A DNA stretch of 21,097 nt from Thiocapsa sp. UBA6158 (GCF_002423035.1 NZ_DIUM01000096.1:1-21097), one strand, 5' to 3'; positions 1-8,181 are shown, counted from the first letter of the stretch. Numbers and translations: made by a program. Notes: generated from the letters alone by a model not told the origin.

Positions 1-833
1 TGGCTCTTGTTGCCGTGGATGGCGGCGGCCGTGATGCCCTCTCGGCCCAAGTGCTCGACCAGCCGATTGGCACCGGCCTTGGTTCGTGTAAACACCAGCA
101 CCTGATGCCATCCCTCGCTGCGAAAGAGGTGCGCAAGCAGATCGCGCTTGCGAGCCTTGTCGACCGGATGGGCCGCCTGCGTGACGGACTCCGCGGCCGT
201 GTTGCGGCGTGCGACTTCAATCAGCTTCGGGCGCTTGAGCAGTCCGTCGGCCAGACGCCTGATGTCGTCGGAGTAGGTCGCTGAAAACAGCAGATTCTGA
301 CGCCGCTCGGGGAGCAGCTGAATGATGCGCCGGATATCGTGGATGAAGCCCATATCCAACATGCGATCGGCCTCGTCGAGGACGAGGATCTCCACGCGCG
401 ACAGATCGACGGTGCGTCGGCCGGCATGATCGAGCAGACGTCCCGGGGTTGCGATCAGAACATCCACGCCCCGCTGCAACTGATTGATCTGCGGCTGCAT
501 GCCGACGCCGCCGAAGACGATCGCCGAGCGCAAAGGCAAGTGCAGACCATAGGCATGCACACGCTCGCCGACCTGGGCCGCGAGCTCGCGCGTCGGCGTC
601 AAGATCAGTGCGCGGGGATGACGTTGCGGATGGCCCTTCTCGGAGAGCCGCTGCAGAAGCGGCAGCACAAAGGCCGCCGTCTTGCCGGTTCCTGTTTGCG
701 CCCCGGCAAGCAAGTCATGACCGGCCAAAATCTCCGGTATTGCCTGTAGCTGAATCGGGGTCGGACGGGCATAACGCTGCGTTGCCACGGCACGCAGCAA
801 GTCGGCCTGAAGGCCGAGTGAATCGAATGACAT
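1..833 (-). CDS. rhlE: DEAD-box ATP-dependent RNA helicase, RhlE type (3' part missing)
   Basis: The minus strand is open from an ATG at 833 to the window edge, about 277 codons with no stop. In order it shows a Q-motif region (RPTPIQLQAIP), Walker A AQTGTGKTAAF, motif Ia PTRELAAQV, Ib TPGRLLD, motif II DEADRMLDMGF, motif III SATYS, and the start of helicase domain 2 with motif IV-like VLVFTRTK. These are the DEAD-box hallmarks, and the short N-terminus beginning MSFDSLGL matches RhlE-type helicases. The family unwinds short RNA duplexes in ribosome assembly and RNA decay. A Shine-Dalgarno AGGAG lies at 839-843, 5 nt before the ATG, which supports this start. The rest of domain 2 and the variable basic tail lie outside the window, so RhlE rather than DbpA or SrmB is likely but not certain. 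Confidence 0.93.
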   Translation of the reverse strand, partial: MSFDSLGLQADLLRAVATQRYARPTPIQLQAIPEILAGHDLLAGAQTGTGKTAAFVLPLLQRLSEKGHPQRHPRALILTPTRELAAQVGERVHAYGLHLPLRSAIVFGGVGMQPQINQLQRGVDVLIATPGRLLDHAGRRTVDLSRVEILVLDEADRMLDMGFIHDIRRIIQLLPERRQNLLFSATYSDDIRRLADGLLKRPKLIEVARRNTAAESVTQAAHPVDKARKRDLLAHLFRSEGWHQVLVFTRTKAGANRLVEHLGREGITAAAIHGNKS

Positions 834-1182
834 GAAAGCTCCTGAAACCGGCCTAAAACCGCGCAAGCACGGGACCGGCCTAGGCAGAAAAGAGGCGTTC
901 GGGGATGAAGCCTTGGATAAAGGTGGGGTCAGCCGCGAGACGACGCATCGACCGGATGATGCGAGAGCTGGAGTCTACGCGATGCGCTCAATGAAAGCCA
1001 GCGCCGTGCATGCGCTATTTACGTGTGCGTTTTTCGCGTCCGTTCGGCCGGAGGCCGGAAACCGCCCGCCCCACCATCTCGACATCCGAGCTTTAGAAGC
1101 GGTTCGTGCGACCGGAACGAGGCCGTCCGATGACGAAATGGATGCCGAGATGGAGCCTGAAAAACCGCCGGATCAATCGCGC
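834..1182. other. Intergenic region between rhlE and the H-NS-like gene
   Basis: About 350 bp between two leftward genes. It should hold the 3' end of the H-NS-like transcript and the rhlE promoter. An imperfect hairpin is visible near 1051-1068 (CGGCC / GGCCG arms around GGA), but it has no proper U-tract. Open frames crossing the region have no family resemblance and continue antisense into the H-NS-like gene, so I call no gene here. Confidence 0.5.
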
Positions 1183-1590
1183 CTAGGCGTCGAGCGCCTG
1201 GAGATAGTTGGATTTGAAGGCTTCGCGATCGGTCTTGGAAGACGGGTCGTAGCCCTGCTCCGCCATCTTCTGCTTCATCCAACCGGGAAGAACGCCACGC
1301 ACATAGACGTTGTCTCCATTCTCCGGATCGACATATCGCGTATACTGCCGCCCCCCGGCGGAGGAACGCCGGACCGAGGCGACCGCACGCCGACGCTTGG
1401 ATTCCACCAGAGGCAGAATCTCTTCCAATTCGTAGCCGTATTGAGCGATCAGACTCCTGATCTGTTGAGCGACTTCCGATTTCGCCTCCTGACGACGTAT
1501 TTCCAACGCGCGCTTCAGCTCAGCCTTGCTGCTTTCGATCTCGGCGAGCTGCTGCTGAATCTCGTCGACGCTAAGGTTAGCGTACTCCAC
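1183..1590 (-). CDS. H-NS family nucleoid-associated DNA-binding protein
   Basis: This is a 135-residue protein with the H-NS layout. Residues about 5-60 are heptad-rich and coiled-coil-like (oligomerisation), followed by a basic linker (KRRR, about 65-75) and a C-terminal DNA-binding module with the family spacing Y-x-DP-x-x-G...RG-x-x-P-x-W (about 83-110). H-NS proteins bind AT-rich DNA and silence foreign genes. The usual GRGR-type minor-groove loop reads VRGV here, so binding preference could differ. I chose the GTG at 1590 because GGAGGT at 1598-1603 stands 7 nt upstream. An in-frame TTG at 1605 would overlap that ribosome site. A strong promoter lies about 75 bp upstream, so it is probably expressed alone, separate from queA. 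A basic H-NS-like regulator of another subgroup is the main alternative. Confidence 0.85.
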   Translation of the reverse strand: MEYANLSVDEIQQQLAEIESSKAELKRALEIRRQEAKSEVAQQIRSLIAQYGYELEEILPLVESKRRRAVASVRRSSAGGRQYTRYVDPENGDNVYVRGVLPGWMKQKMAEQGYDPSSKTDREAFKSNYLQALDA

Positions 1591-1664
1591 GTGATCTACC
1601 TCCAAAACGGGTAAAGGGTAATCCCTGAAAAGAGAAGCGAGCCATCATGCGACTCGGTCTCTAT

Positions 1665-1692
1665 AATTTATGCGATCTGCATTGGATGTCAA
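1665..1692 (-). promoter_or_regulatory. Sigma70-type promoter of the H-NS-like gene
   Basis: On the minus strand a perfect -35 TTGACA (1687-1692) is followed after 16 bp by the -10-like hexamer TAAATT (1665-1670). The stretch is AT-rich against a GC-rich background and lies about 75 bp before the GTG start. It would give a 5' leader of roughly 65-70 nt. The assignment rests on motif match only. Confidence 0.6.
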
Positions 1693-1740
1693 GCCGATTG
1701 AGCAATTCGGCGCCAAATCCGATTCCACGGAGCCAAGGAA

Positions 1741-2799
1741 TCACTCTTCCGACGAGTGGCTAAGCTCACTATTCTCATCATTGCGGCTCAAGAACATCGC
1801 ATCGCCGTAGCTGAAAAACCGATACCGAGCATCCACGGCATGGCGGTAAGCGTCCATGACGCGGCGATAACCCGCGAAGGCCGAAACCAACATGAGGAGT
1901 GTCGATTCAGGCAGGTGGAAGTTGGTGATCATCGCGTCCACCACCCGAAACCGATAGCCGGGCCGAATAAAAAGGCGACTGTCGCCCCGAAAAGGTTTGA
2001 GCTCGCCGGCTGCCGCGGCGCTCTCGAGACTGCGCACACTCGTGGTGCCGACGGCGACAACACGTCCACCCCTTGTGCGCGTGGACTGCACCGCACGGCA
2101 GACACCATCATTCACATCGATCCATTCGGCGTGCATCTCGTGTCGCTCGATGTCGGCTACTCGGACCGGCTGAAAGGTTCCCGCACCGACGTGCAGCGTC
2201 ACCTCCGCGAACCCGACGCCCATCTCCCGCAGACCGGCCAGCATGGCCTCGTCGAAGTGAAGGCCCGCCGTCGGGGCAGCGACGGCTCCGCTGTGGCGCG
2301 CGTAAACCGTTTGATACCGCGCCTCATCGGAGACATCGTCCGGACGCTGGATATAGGGCGGCAAGGGGATATGACCCTGCTCCGACATGAGATCGGCGAA
2401 GTTGCCCTCGACCAGACCGAGCCGATAGAGATCATTTTCGCGCTGACCCACGATGAGCCGCGCCCCACCGTCGAGATCGATCGCGCACCCGGGCTTGGGC
2501 GACTTGCTTGCGCGGACCTGGGCCAATGCCGCGCGCGCATCCAAGAGGCGCTCGATGAGGATCTCCACCCGACCGCCGGTGTCCTTGCGCCCGAACAGCC
2601 GGGCACGCATCACCCGCGTGTTGTTGAATACCAAGAGATCGCCCGGCCGGAGCAGTCGCGGCAGATCGGCAAAGAGAAGGTCACGACAGCCCTCACCCGC
2701 AGGGTCGAGCGCAAGCAAGCGCGACGCGCCGCGATCGGGCAGCGGGCGCTGGGCGACCAAGTCGGCAGGCAGGTCATAGTGAAAATCGCGAAGAAGCAT
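1741..2799 (-). CDS. queA: S-adenosylmethionine:tRNA ribosyltransferase-isomerase (queuosine synthesis)
   Basis: The 352-residue protein begins MLLRDFHYDLPADLVAQRPL, matching the QueA N-terminus (DFxFDLP.. LIAQ.P). It also has FNNTRVMRARLFG, the conserved PTAGLHFDE segment, and GTTSVRSLES with TNFHLPESTLLMLVSAF near the C-terminus. QueA transfers the ribosyl part of SAM to preQ1 in the anticodon loop of tRNAs for Asp, Asn, His and Tyr, making epoxyqueuosine in the cytosol. Length is close to the family norm (about 345-355). In many Gammaproteobacteria queA is followed by tgt; here the next gene downstream is the H-NS-like gene, with its own promoter in the 150-bp gap. The ATG at 2799 fits the conserved N-terminus although no strong ribosome site is visible. 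Confidence 0.97.
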   Translation of the reverse strand: MLLRDFHYDLPADLVAQRPLPDRGASRLLALDPAGEGCRDLLFADLPRLLRPGDLLVFNNTRVMRARLFGRKDTGGRVEILIERLLDARAALAQVRASKSPKPGCAIDLDGGARLIVGQRENDLYRLGLVEGNFADLMSEQGHIPLPPYIQRPDDVSDEARYQTVYARHSGAVAAPTAGLHFDEAMLAGLREMGVGFAEVTLHVGAGTFQPVRVADIERHEMHAEWIDVNDGVCRAVQSTRTRGGRVVAVGTTSVRSLESAAAAGELKPFRGDSRLFIRPGYRFRVVDAMITNFHLPESTLLMLVSAFAGYRRVMDAYRHAVDARYRFFSYGDAMFLSRNDENSELSHSSEE

Positions 2800-2953
2800 G
2801 GAGCAGACAACAAGAAGCAGGATTCAAACAGCCTTCGACACAGGTCTCGGAGCAGGCGATCGGCGAGCGCGGCGCGCATCATAGCATCCGAAGCCCGATC
2901 GTCTTCGGTTATCCTTCACGGCTGGATATCTCAATGACGCCCGCCTGAACATC

Positions 2954-4156
2954 GTGAGACTCGGTATCGATCGGCTATTGGAAGACGAAAGGCTGCGCCG
3001 ACCCCTTCAAGGTTGCCGTCTGGCACTGCTCGGCCACCCGGCGTCCTGTACGTCCGAAGGTCGGCATAGTCTGGATGCCCTGATGGACCTCGGCGAGCTG
3101 AATGTCACGGCTGCCTTCGGCCCTCAGCACGGGATGCGCGGGGACAAGCAGGACAACATGGTCGAGACCGAAGACGCCCTGGATCCGCGACACGGCATCC
3201 CCGTCTTCAGCCTCTACGGCAAGGTGCGCTATCCGACCGACGCGATGCTCGATCGCTTCGACGTGCTGCTGATCGACCTGCAGGACATCGGCACCCGCAT
3301 CTATACCTATGTCACCACCCTGGCCTATCTGATCGATGCCTGCGCCGCGGCCGGCAAGGCCATTCGGGTTCTGGACCGACCCAACCCCGCCGGCCGCCCG
3401 ATCGAGGGCAGCATCCTGGAGCCGGGCTGGGAGAGTTTCGTCGGTGCGGGTCCGCTCATCATGCGTCACGGATTGACTTTCGGGGAGCTGGCGCGCTGGT
3501 TCGTCGAGTATCACGGACACGACATCGACCTCGATGTGGTTGCAATGGACGGCTATCGCCCCGAGTCGGGCCCCGGCTTCGGTTGGCCGGTCATGGAGCT
3601 GCCCTGGATCAACCCGAGTCCCAACGCCGCGAGCCTCAATATGGCGCGCTGCTTCCCGGGCACCGTCTTATTGGAGGGAACGACGCTGTCCGAAGGGCGG
3701 GGCACCACCGTGTCGCTCGAGGTGATCGGCGCGCCGGATATCGACTTCGAGCCTGTGCTCGAACACATGCGCGCCGAATGTGCGGAATGGACCGAGGGCG
3801 CACTGATCCGCCCCTGCTGGTTCGAGCCGACCTTCCACAAGCATGCCGGCCGGCTCTGCTCGGGGCTTCAGATCCACACCGACCATCACGGCTACCGTCA
3901 CGATCGCTTCAAGCCCTACCGTTTGATCGCGCTTCTGTTGAAGGCGGTGCGATCGAAATACCCGGACTATCCGATCTGGCGCGACTTCCCCTACGAATAC
4001 GAGACCGAGCGTCTCGCCATCGATCTACTCTCCGGCGGCAGCTTTCTGCGCGAGTGGGTCGACGACCCGGAGGCTCGACCGGGCGACTTGGAGCAGCGTT
4101 TGTGTGCGGACGAGGCGCAGTGGGCCGAGTCGACGGCGGGGTTGCGACTCTACTAA
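2954..4156 (+). CDS. namZ: DUF1343 / NamZ-type exo-beta-N-acetylmuramidase family protein
   Basis: The 400-residue protein has the DUF1343 signature set: RLALLGHPAS near residue 25, AFGPQHGMRGD (about 55-65), the core FSLYGKVRYPT and LLIDLQDIGTRIYTYVTTL, then VLDRPNPAGR, GWPVMELPWINPSPN, and the FPGTVLLEGTTLSEGRGTT block. The founding member, NamZ of Bacillus subtilis, releases terminal MurNAc from peptidoglycan fragments (family GH171). I see no signal peptide from the GTG at 2954, so a cytosolic role in cell-wall fragment recycling is more likely than extracellular hydrolysis. No ATG or ribosome site decides the start. The upstream frame stays open for a short distance without a better start codon. 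Its TAA stop is the first three bases of repeat element A, and it converges on the sensor kinase gene. Confidence 0.9.
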   Translation: MRLGIDRLLEDERLRRPLQGCRLALLGHPASCTSEGRHSLDALMDLGELNVTAAFGPQHGMRGDKQDNMVETEDALDPRHGIPVFSLYGKVRYPTDAMLDRFDVLLIDLQDIGTRIYTYVTTLAYLIDACAAAGKAIRVLDRPNPAGRPIEGSILEPGWESFVGAGPLIMRHGLTFGELARWFVEYHGHDIDLDVVAMDGYRPESGPGFGWPVMELPWINPSPNAASLNMARCFPGTVLLEGTTLSEGRGTTVSLEVIGAPDIDFEPVLEHMRAECAEWTEGALIRPCWFEPTFHKHAGRLCSGLQIHTDHHGYRHDRFKPYRLIALLLKAVRSKYPDYPIWRDFPYEYETERLAIDLLSGGSFLREWVDDPEARPGDLEQRLCADEAQWAESTAGLRLY

Positions 4157-4237
4157 ACCGCGTCCAGAGCGAGACGCTCACTTTCGAGTGAGTTGGACGT
4201 TTGGTGTATCCACGACCCTTAGCCGGGACGCGGTTTA
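4154..4237 (+). repeat. 84-bp palindromic gene-end repeat, copy A
   Basis: The element begins TAAACCGCGTCC and ends with its exact reverse complement GGACGCGGTTTA, a 12-bp perfect terminal inverted repeat. Inside is a second hairpin, CTCAC-TTTCGA-GTGAG. The first TAA is the stop codon of namZ. Copy B at 18778-18861 has the same length in the opposite orientation, and I count 74 of 84 identical positions. It could act as a transcription terminator, an mRNA 3' stabiliser or a REP/MITE-like element. Confidence 0.85.
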
Positions 4238-4262
4238 AAAATGATATACATTTTTAATATCT

Positions 4263-4347
4263 TAAACCGCGCGGGCTCCGGCGGTCGTCGAGTCTGCGGG
4301 GGCCGATACCATCAAAAAACATCGCATACCGCGCCGGGCGCGGTTTA
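4263..4347 (-). repeat. 85-bp palindromic gene-end repeat, copy D
   Basis: Read on the minus strand it begins TAAACCGCGCC, and that TAA (4345-4347) is the stop codon of the sensor kinase gene. The other end at 4263 is TAAACCGCG on the plus strand. At the kinase side, arms ACCGCGCC/GGCGCGGT (4328-4344) form a compact GC hairpin followed 8 nt later by six U residues (4314-4319 complement), so it may also terminate the kinase transcript. A 25-bp AT-rich spacer separates it from copy A, so the whole namZ-kinase convergent gap is repeat plus spacer. Confidence 0.75.
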
Positions 4348-5769
4348 AGCGGCCGGGGAGCGAGGATCGCGAAAGCGGATCGTCACGATGAGCCCTCCGG
4401 CATCGCCGCCGAGCGCGATGGACGCCTGGTGTAGATCGAGCACGGCCTTCACCAAGCTCAGGCCGAGTCCGCTGCCGGGCGTAGAGCGGCTGTCGTCGAG
4501 CCGAACAAAACGATCGAGAACCCTCTCGCGCGCATCCGGCGGAATGCCGGATCCGGAATCGCGAATCGTCACCGTCACACCATCCTCCGAAGAGGCTCCG
4601 GCAAGCGCGATGGTCCCGCCCGGCGGGGTGTATTTGATGGCATTGTCGACCACGTTGGCCAAGGCTTGGAACAGGAGGTCACGATCGCCCGTGACCCGGG
4701 CCGGGCCCCCGAGCCGCAGCGTCAAGTCCTGCCCCTTCTCGGCCGCGAGCGGCTCGTAGAGCTCGGCCAGATCCTCCAGCAAGGTCGCGAGATCCACGCG
4801 GGCGAAGGCAGCCCGTCGGGCGCCGGACTCGATGCGTGCGATCCGCAACAGCGCATTGAATGTGGACAGCATCTCCTCGGTATCGGCGATCGACTCGGCG
4901 GCGAGCGAGCGGGCGTTTTCGCAGCCGTCGAGCTCGGTGCGAAGCAGCTCCAGCTTGGTGCGCACCCGGGTCAGGGGCGTGCGCAAATCATGGGCGATGT
5001 TGTCCGAAACCTGACGCACGCCCGCCATCAGCTGCTCGATGCGCTCGAGCATCCGATTGAGATTCACGGCAAGCGCGTCGAAGTCGTCCCCGCTGCCGTT
5101 GAGCGGGATGCGTCGGGAGAGGTCCCCGGCCATGATCTCGCCGGCGGTCTGGTTGATCGTCTCCAGGCGCCGCATGACACCCGCGCTCATCAACCATCCG
5201 CCCAGCAGGGCCAGGGCCGCGGTGATGGCCAACCCCCAGCCGAGCGCGTCGAGGATCAGGGCACGCGTAGCCTCCAGATCACGCACGTCGCGGCCGACCA
5301 GGAGTCGCAGGCCGCCGCGCAGCATGAAGACCTGTCCGCGTGCCGCATGCTCTTCGGTGCGATCCGGTCCACGCTCGCGCAGGCGGAAGCCGAGCCAGCC
5401 CTCCGCGTCGGGAAATCCGCTCGGCCAGCGATCGAGGTTACCGGCAAGCGGCTCGAGGTTGTTGTCGACCAAAAGGTAAACGCTCGAGCCGACCGGATCG
5501 CGCGCGACACGCTCGCTGATCACCGAGGACAGACCGGCGAGGCCGCGCCGCCGGTACTGCTCGGCAAGCCCGCGAATCTCGGCCTCGATGGTGGCCGCAG
5601 TCTGGCGGTCCATATAGCCGGCAGTGGACCAATAGAGGAAGGCCATGAGGATGCCGACCGAGACGCCGAGCAGCAGTACATAGAGAACGGCCAGACGGAA
5701 AGTCGAGCTGCGCAGGATGTTGGCTGCCCGGGTACGCAGGGCCGACCGCGGGGCCTCCTCGACGCTCAT
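4345..5769 (-). CDS. Two-component sensor histidine kinase (inner membrane)
   Basis: The 474-residue protein has a membrane segment at about 25-47, a periplasmic sensor region of about 125 residues, and a second membrane segment at about 174-196. A HAMP linker (about 195-248) follows, then a HisKA domain with the phosphoacceptor His260 in SDNIAHDLRTPLTRVR. The ATPase domain has N-box VVDNAIKY (Asn376), G1 DSGSG (404-408) and G2 GSGLG (432-436). All catalytic boxes are intact. It should autophosphorylate in response to an envelope signal and pass phosphate to the regulator encoded just upstream; the two genes overlap in ATGA, implying translational coupling. The signal is not evident, but the htrA gene upstream on the same strand points to periplasmic stress. 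The stop codon lies inside repeat copy D. Subfamily assignment (QseC, CusS or similar) is not attempted. Confidence 0.95.
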   Translation of the reverse strand: MSVEEAPRSALRTRAANILRSSTFRLAVLYVLLLGVSVGILMAFLYWSTAGYMDRQTAATIEAEIRGLAEQYRRRGLAGLSSVISERVARDPVGSSVYLLVDNNLEPLAGNLDRWPSGFPDAEGWLGFRLRERGPDRTEEHAARGQVFMLRGGLRLLVGRDVRDLEATRALILDALGWGLAITAALALLGGWLMSAGVMRRLETINQTAGEIMAGDLSRRIPLNGSGDDFDALAVNLNRMLERIEQLMAGVRQVSDNIAHDLRTPLTRVRTKLELLRTELDGCENARSLAAESIADTEEMLSTFNALLRIARIESGARRAAFARVDLATLLEDLAELYEPLAAEKGQDLTLRLGGPARVTGDRDLLFQALANVVDNAIKYTPPGGTIALAGASSEDGVTVTIRDSGSGIPPDARERVLDRFVRLDDSRSTPGSGLGLSLVKAVLDLHQASIALGGDAGGLIVTIRFRDPRSPAA

Positions 5770-6440
5770 GCGCCGCGGATCATGTAGCCGACACCGCGGA
5801 CGGTCTGCAGAAGCGGCGGGGCGAAGTCCTTGTCGATCTTGCCGCGCAGGCGGCTGATGTGGACGTCGATGACGTTGGTTTGGGGGTCGAAGTGATAGTC
5901 CCAGACCTGCTCGAGCAGCATGGTACGGGTCACCACCTGGCCGGCGTGGCGCACCAGATATTCAAGCAGCCGAAACTCGCGCGGCTGCAGTTGGATCTCG
6001 CGCCCGGCGCGGATCACCTCGCGCTTGAGCAGATCCATCTCGAGATCCGCGACCCGCAGTCGCGTCTCCGGGGTCTCGGCCTTGCCGCGACGCAGCAGCA
6101 CCTCGAGACGCGCGTGCAGCTCGGAGAAGGCAAAGGGCTTAACGAGATAGTCGTCCCCGCCCGCACGCAGACCCTCTACACGGTCGTCGACCTCGCCCAA
6201 GGCGCTGAGAAAGAGCACCGGCGTGCGGTTGCCCGCGGCGCGCAACGTTCGGACGATGCCGACCCCGTCGAGCCCGGGCAGCATGCGGTCGACGATCAAG
6301 GCGTCATAGTCGCCGCCGGCGGCCTGCAGGAGTCCGGCGCGGCCGTCGGCAACATGGTCGGTGACCGCGCCGGTTTCGGCGAGTGCCTTCAGCAGATAGT
6401 CGGCGGTTTGGCGATCGTCTTCGATCAGGAGCACTCGCAT
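5766..6440 (-). CDS. OmpR/PhoB-family response regulator
   Basis: This 224-residue regulator has a receiver domain at residues 1-115 with the acidic pocket IEDD, phosphoacceptor Asp51 (ALIVDRMLP), Ser79 and Lys101 (LVKPF). A winged-helix DNA-binding domain follows at about 125-222 (LQPREFRLLEYLVRHAGQVVTR, then NVIDVHISRLRGKID and TVRGVGYMIR). Length and layout are those of a full OmpR-type regulator. It is the partner of the downstream kinase, whose ATG overlaps this stop codon. The ATG at 6440 fits the family N-terminus MRVLLIEDD; the ribosome site is weak. About 200 bp separate it from the htrA stop, including a hairpin, so it may have its own promoter. Target genes cannot be read from the sequence; htrA is a natural candidate. 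Confidence 0.95.
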   Translation of the reverse strand: MRVLLIEDDRQTADYLLKALAETGAVTDHVADGRAGLLQAAGGDYDALIVDRMLPGLDGVGIVRTLRAAGNRTPVLFLSALGEVDDRVEGLRAGGDDYLVKPFAFSELHARLEVLLRRGKAETPETRLRVADLEMDLLKREVIRAGREIQLQPREFRLLEYLVRHAGQVVTRTMLLEQVWDYHFDPQTNVIDVHISRLRGKIDKDFAPPLLQTVRGVGYMIRGA

Positions 6441-6566
6441 GGGTTGCTCGTCGGGGAGTGGGGTTGAGTGATCGGGGTTCGGCGATCAACGATCAGGTTT
6501 TTGGACCTCGGATGAAATAGGATAGCGCGGAATCCGCGCGGTCAAGACACGGGCCGCTCGGTCGCA

Positions 6567-6601
6567 CGATCGCGGCCTTGCATTGGGCAAAGCCGCGATC
6601 G
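6567..6601 (-). terminator. Hairpin downstream of htrA, possible terminator
   Basis: Perfect 10-bp arms CGATCGCGGC (6567-6576) and GCCGCGATCG (6592-6601) flank a 15-nt loop that can pair internally (TTGC/GCAA). The hairpin starts about 40 nt after the htrA stop on the minus strand. No U-tract follows, so it is either a weak or Rho-assisted terminator or an mRNA-end structure that lowers read-through into the regulator gene. Confidence 0.45.
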
Positions 6602-6642
6602 CGTATCGCGACGCGTTCGATGAGCTTAGGATGTGCCCGGGG

Positions 6643-8181
6643 TCAGGTCGCAAAGGGGACGGCGATGAAGAGGGGCCGCCCGTTCTTCTCGACGCGCAGG
6701 ATCAGGCTCTCGCGCCGCTCCTCGGCGGCTACGCGCACGGCGCTCGCCACCTGATCCGGCGTGCTGACCGACTCCGTCCCGACCATCGAGATGAGGCTGC
6801 CCGCCTCCACCCCGGCGCGATCGGCCGGGCTGTCGGGCTCGACCTGCGAGACGAAGACGCCGGCGGCATCCGCGCCGAGCCCGCGCTCGGCACGCAGCTC
6901 GGGGGTCAGCGGCGCCAGATAGAGTCCCAGACGGGGACGCTCCGGCGCGTCGGCGTCTTCGGTCGGCGCCGCGGCGACCTGATCCTCGTCGGGCATCCGA
7001 CCGATCGTCAAGGTCAGGTCACGCGTCGTGCCGTCGCGCACCAGGCGCAGCGTCATGGCGGTGCCGGCCTTGGTCGCGGCGACCAGCTTCGAGAGGTCCT
7101 TCGCGCTCGTGAGCTGCTGCCCGGACGCACTGAGGATGACGTCGCCGGTTCGCAGATCGGACGCGGCGGCCGGACTGCCGGGCACCAGATCCGCAACCAG
7201 CACACCGGTTGCCTCCTCGAGCCCGAGCCCGGCTGCCAACTCCTCGGTCACCGGCTGGATCTGCACGCCCAGCCAACCACGCTCAACGCGCCCGTTCTCG
7301 CGAAGATCGGCCACCACACGCGCGACCGTCTCCGCCGGGATGGCGAAGCCGATCCCGACATTCCCGCCGCTCGGCGAGAAGATGGCGGTGTTCACACCGA
7401 TCACCCGACCCTCGATGTCGAACAGCGGGCCGCCCGAGTTGCCCCGGTTGATGGGCGCGTCGATCTGAAGATAGTCGTCGTAGGGGCCCGAGTTGATATC
7501 GCGTCCGCGTGCGGAGATGATCCCGGCATTCACCGAGCCGCCGAGACCGAAGGGGTTGCCGACCGCCAGAACCCAATCGCCAACGCGGGCCTTGCTCGAG
7601 TCACCCAGCTCGACGGCGACCAGCGGGCGATCGACGTCGATCTTGAGCAGGGCTAGATCCGTCTTGGTGTCGCGACCGACCACGCGCGCCACATGACTGG
7701 TACCGTCGTTCAGGACGACGGTCACCTCTCCCGCGCCTTCGATGACATGATGGTTGGTGACGATATGGCCGTCACTGTCCACGACGAAACCGGAGCCCTG
7801 CCCCGTCGCCTGGCGCGGCATCGACCGCCCCGGCTCTTCGAAGAAACGACGGAAGGCTTCGGGAACGGCGGCGTCCGGCGGAAGCGCCGGGTGGCCACGC
7901 ATCGCCATGGGCTGCACGCGCTCGGCCTTGACCGACACGTTGACCACTGCGGGGGTAACCCGCTCGGCCACGTCCGCGAAGCCGGGAAACGCCGCCGACG
8001 CGACGCGCGCATCCACGGGCATGGGTTGATCCGCCGCTACGGCACCGCGGCCGCTCCAGTAAAGAGCGCCGGATGCGAGGGCAAGCGCCAAGGTCGCGCT
8101 GACGAGTGCCGGGTGACGCAAGGGCAGCGACGGGGCTACGGCGATCGATCGAGTCGGGGTCGTGATTCGGCGATTTGACAC
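6643..8181 (-). CDS. htrA: HtrA/Deg (Do-family) periplasmic serine protease
   Basis: The 512-residue protein has an N-terminal export signal: a basic start, a hydrophobic stretch at about 26-41 and a possible cleavage near AVA-A at about 49. The trypsin-like domain carries the triad His145 (VTNHHV), Asp175 (TDLALLK) and Ser249 (NRGNSGGPLF). Two PDZ domains follow (about 300-395 and 415-508), as in DegP/DegQ. These enzymes degrade or refold misfolded envelope proteins. I chose the GTG at 8181 because AGGAG stands 6 nt upstream and translation begins just before a signal sequence; the frame stays open for 32 more codons to an ATG at 8277, but that extension has no signal-peptide character. Downstream on the same strand lie the response regulator and sensor kinase, a likely functional link. 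DegP versus DegQ cannot be decided here. Confidence 0.95.
   Translation of the reverse strand: MSNRRITTPTRSIAVAPSLPLRHPALVSATLALALASGALYWSGRGAVAADQPMPVDARVASAAFPGFADVAERVTPAVVNVSVKAERVQPMAMRGHPALPPDAAVPEAFRRFFEEPGRSMPRQATGQGSGFVVDSDGHIVTNHHVIEGAGEVTVVLNDGTSHVARVVGRDTKTDLALLKIDVDRPLVAVELGDSSKARVGDWVLAVGNPFGLGGSVNAGIISARGRDINSGPYDDYLQIDAPINRGNSGGPLFDIEGRVIGVNTAIFSPSGGNVGIGFAIPAETVARVVADLRENGRVERGWLGVQIQPVTEELAAGLGLEEATGVLVADLVPGSPAAASDLRTGDVILSASGQQLTSAKDLSKLVAATKAGTAMTLRLVRDGTTRDLTLTIGRMPDEDQVAAAPTEDADAPERPRLGLYLAPLTPELRAERGLGADAAGVFVSQVEPDSPADRAGVEAGSLISMVGTESVSTPDQVASAVRVAAEERRESLILRVEKNGRPLFIAVPFAT

Noticed and set aside
1756..2937. 393-codon plus-strand frame antisense to queA
   Set aside because: It mirrors queA, with no recognisable family; queA itself is certain.
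4238..4262. AT-rich spacer between copies A and D as a promoter
   Set aside because: It lies between convergent gene ends, has no -35/-10 pair at proper spacing, and no gene starts near it.
4154..4347. CRISPR array or tRNA-like genes in the repeat-rich gap
   Set aside because: The units are inverted palindromes without regular spacers, and no tRNA cloverleaf can be drawn.
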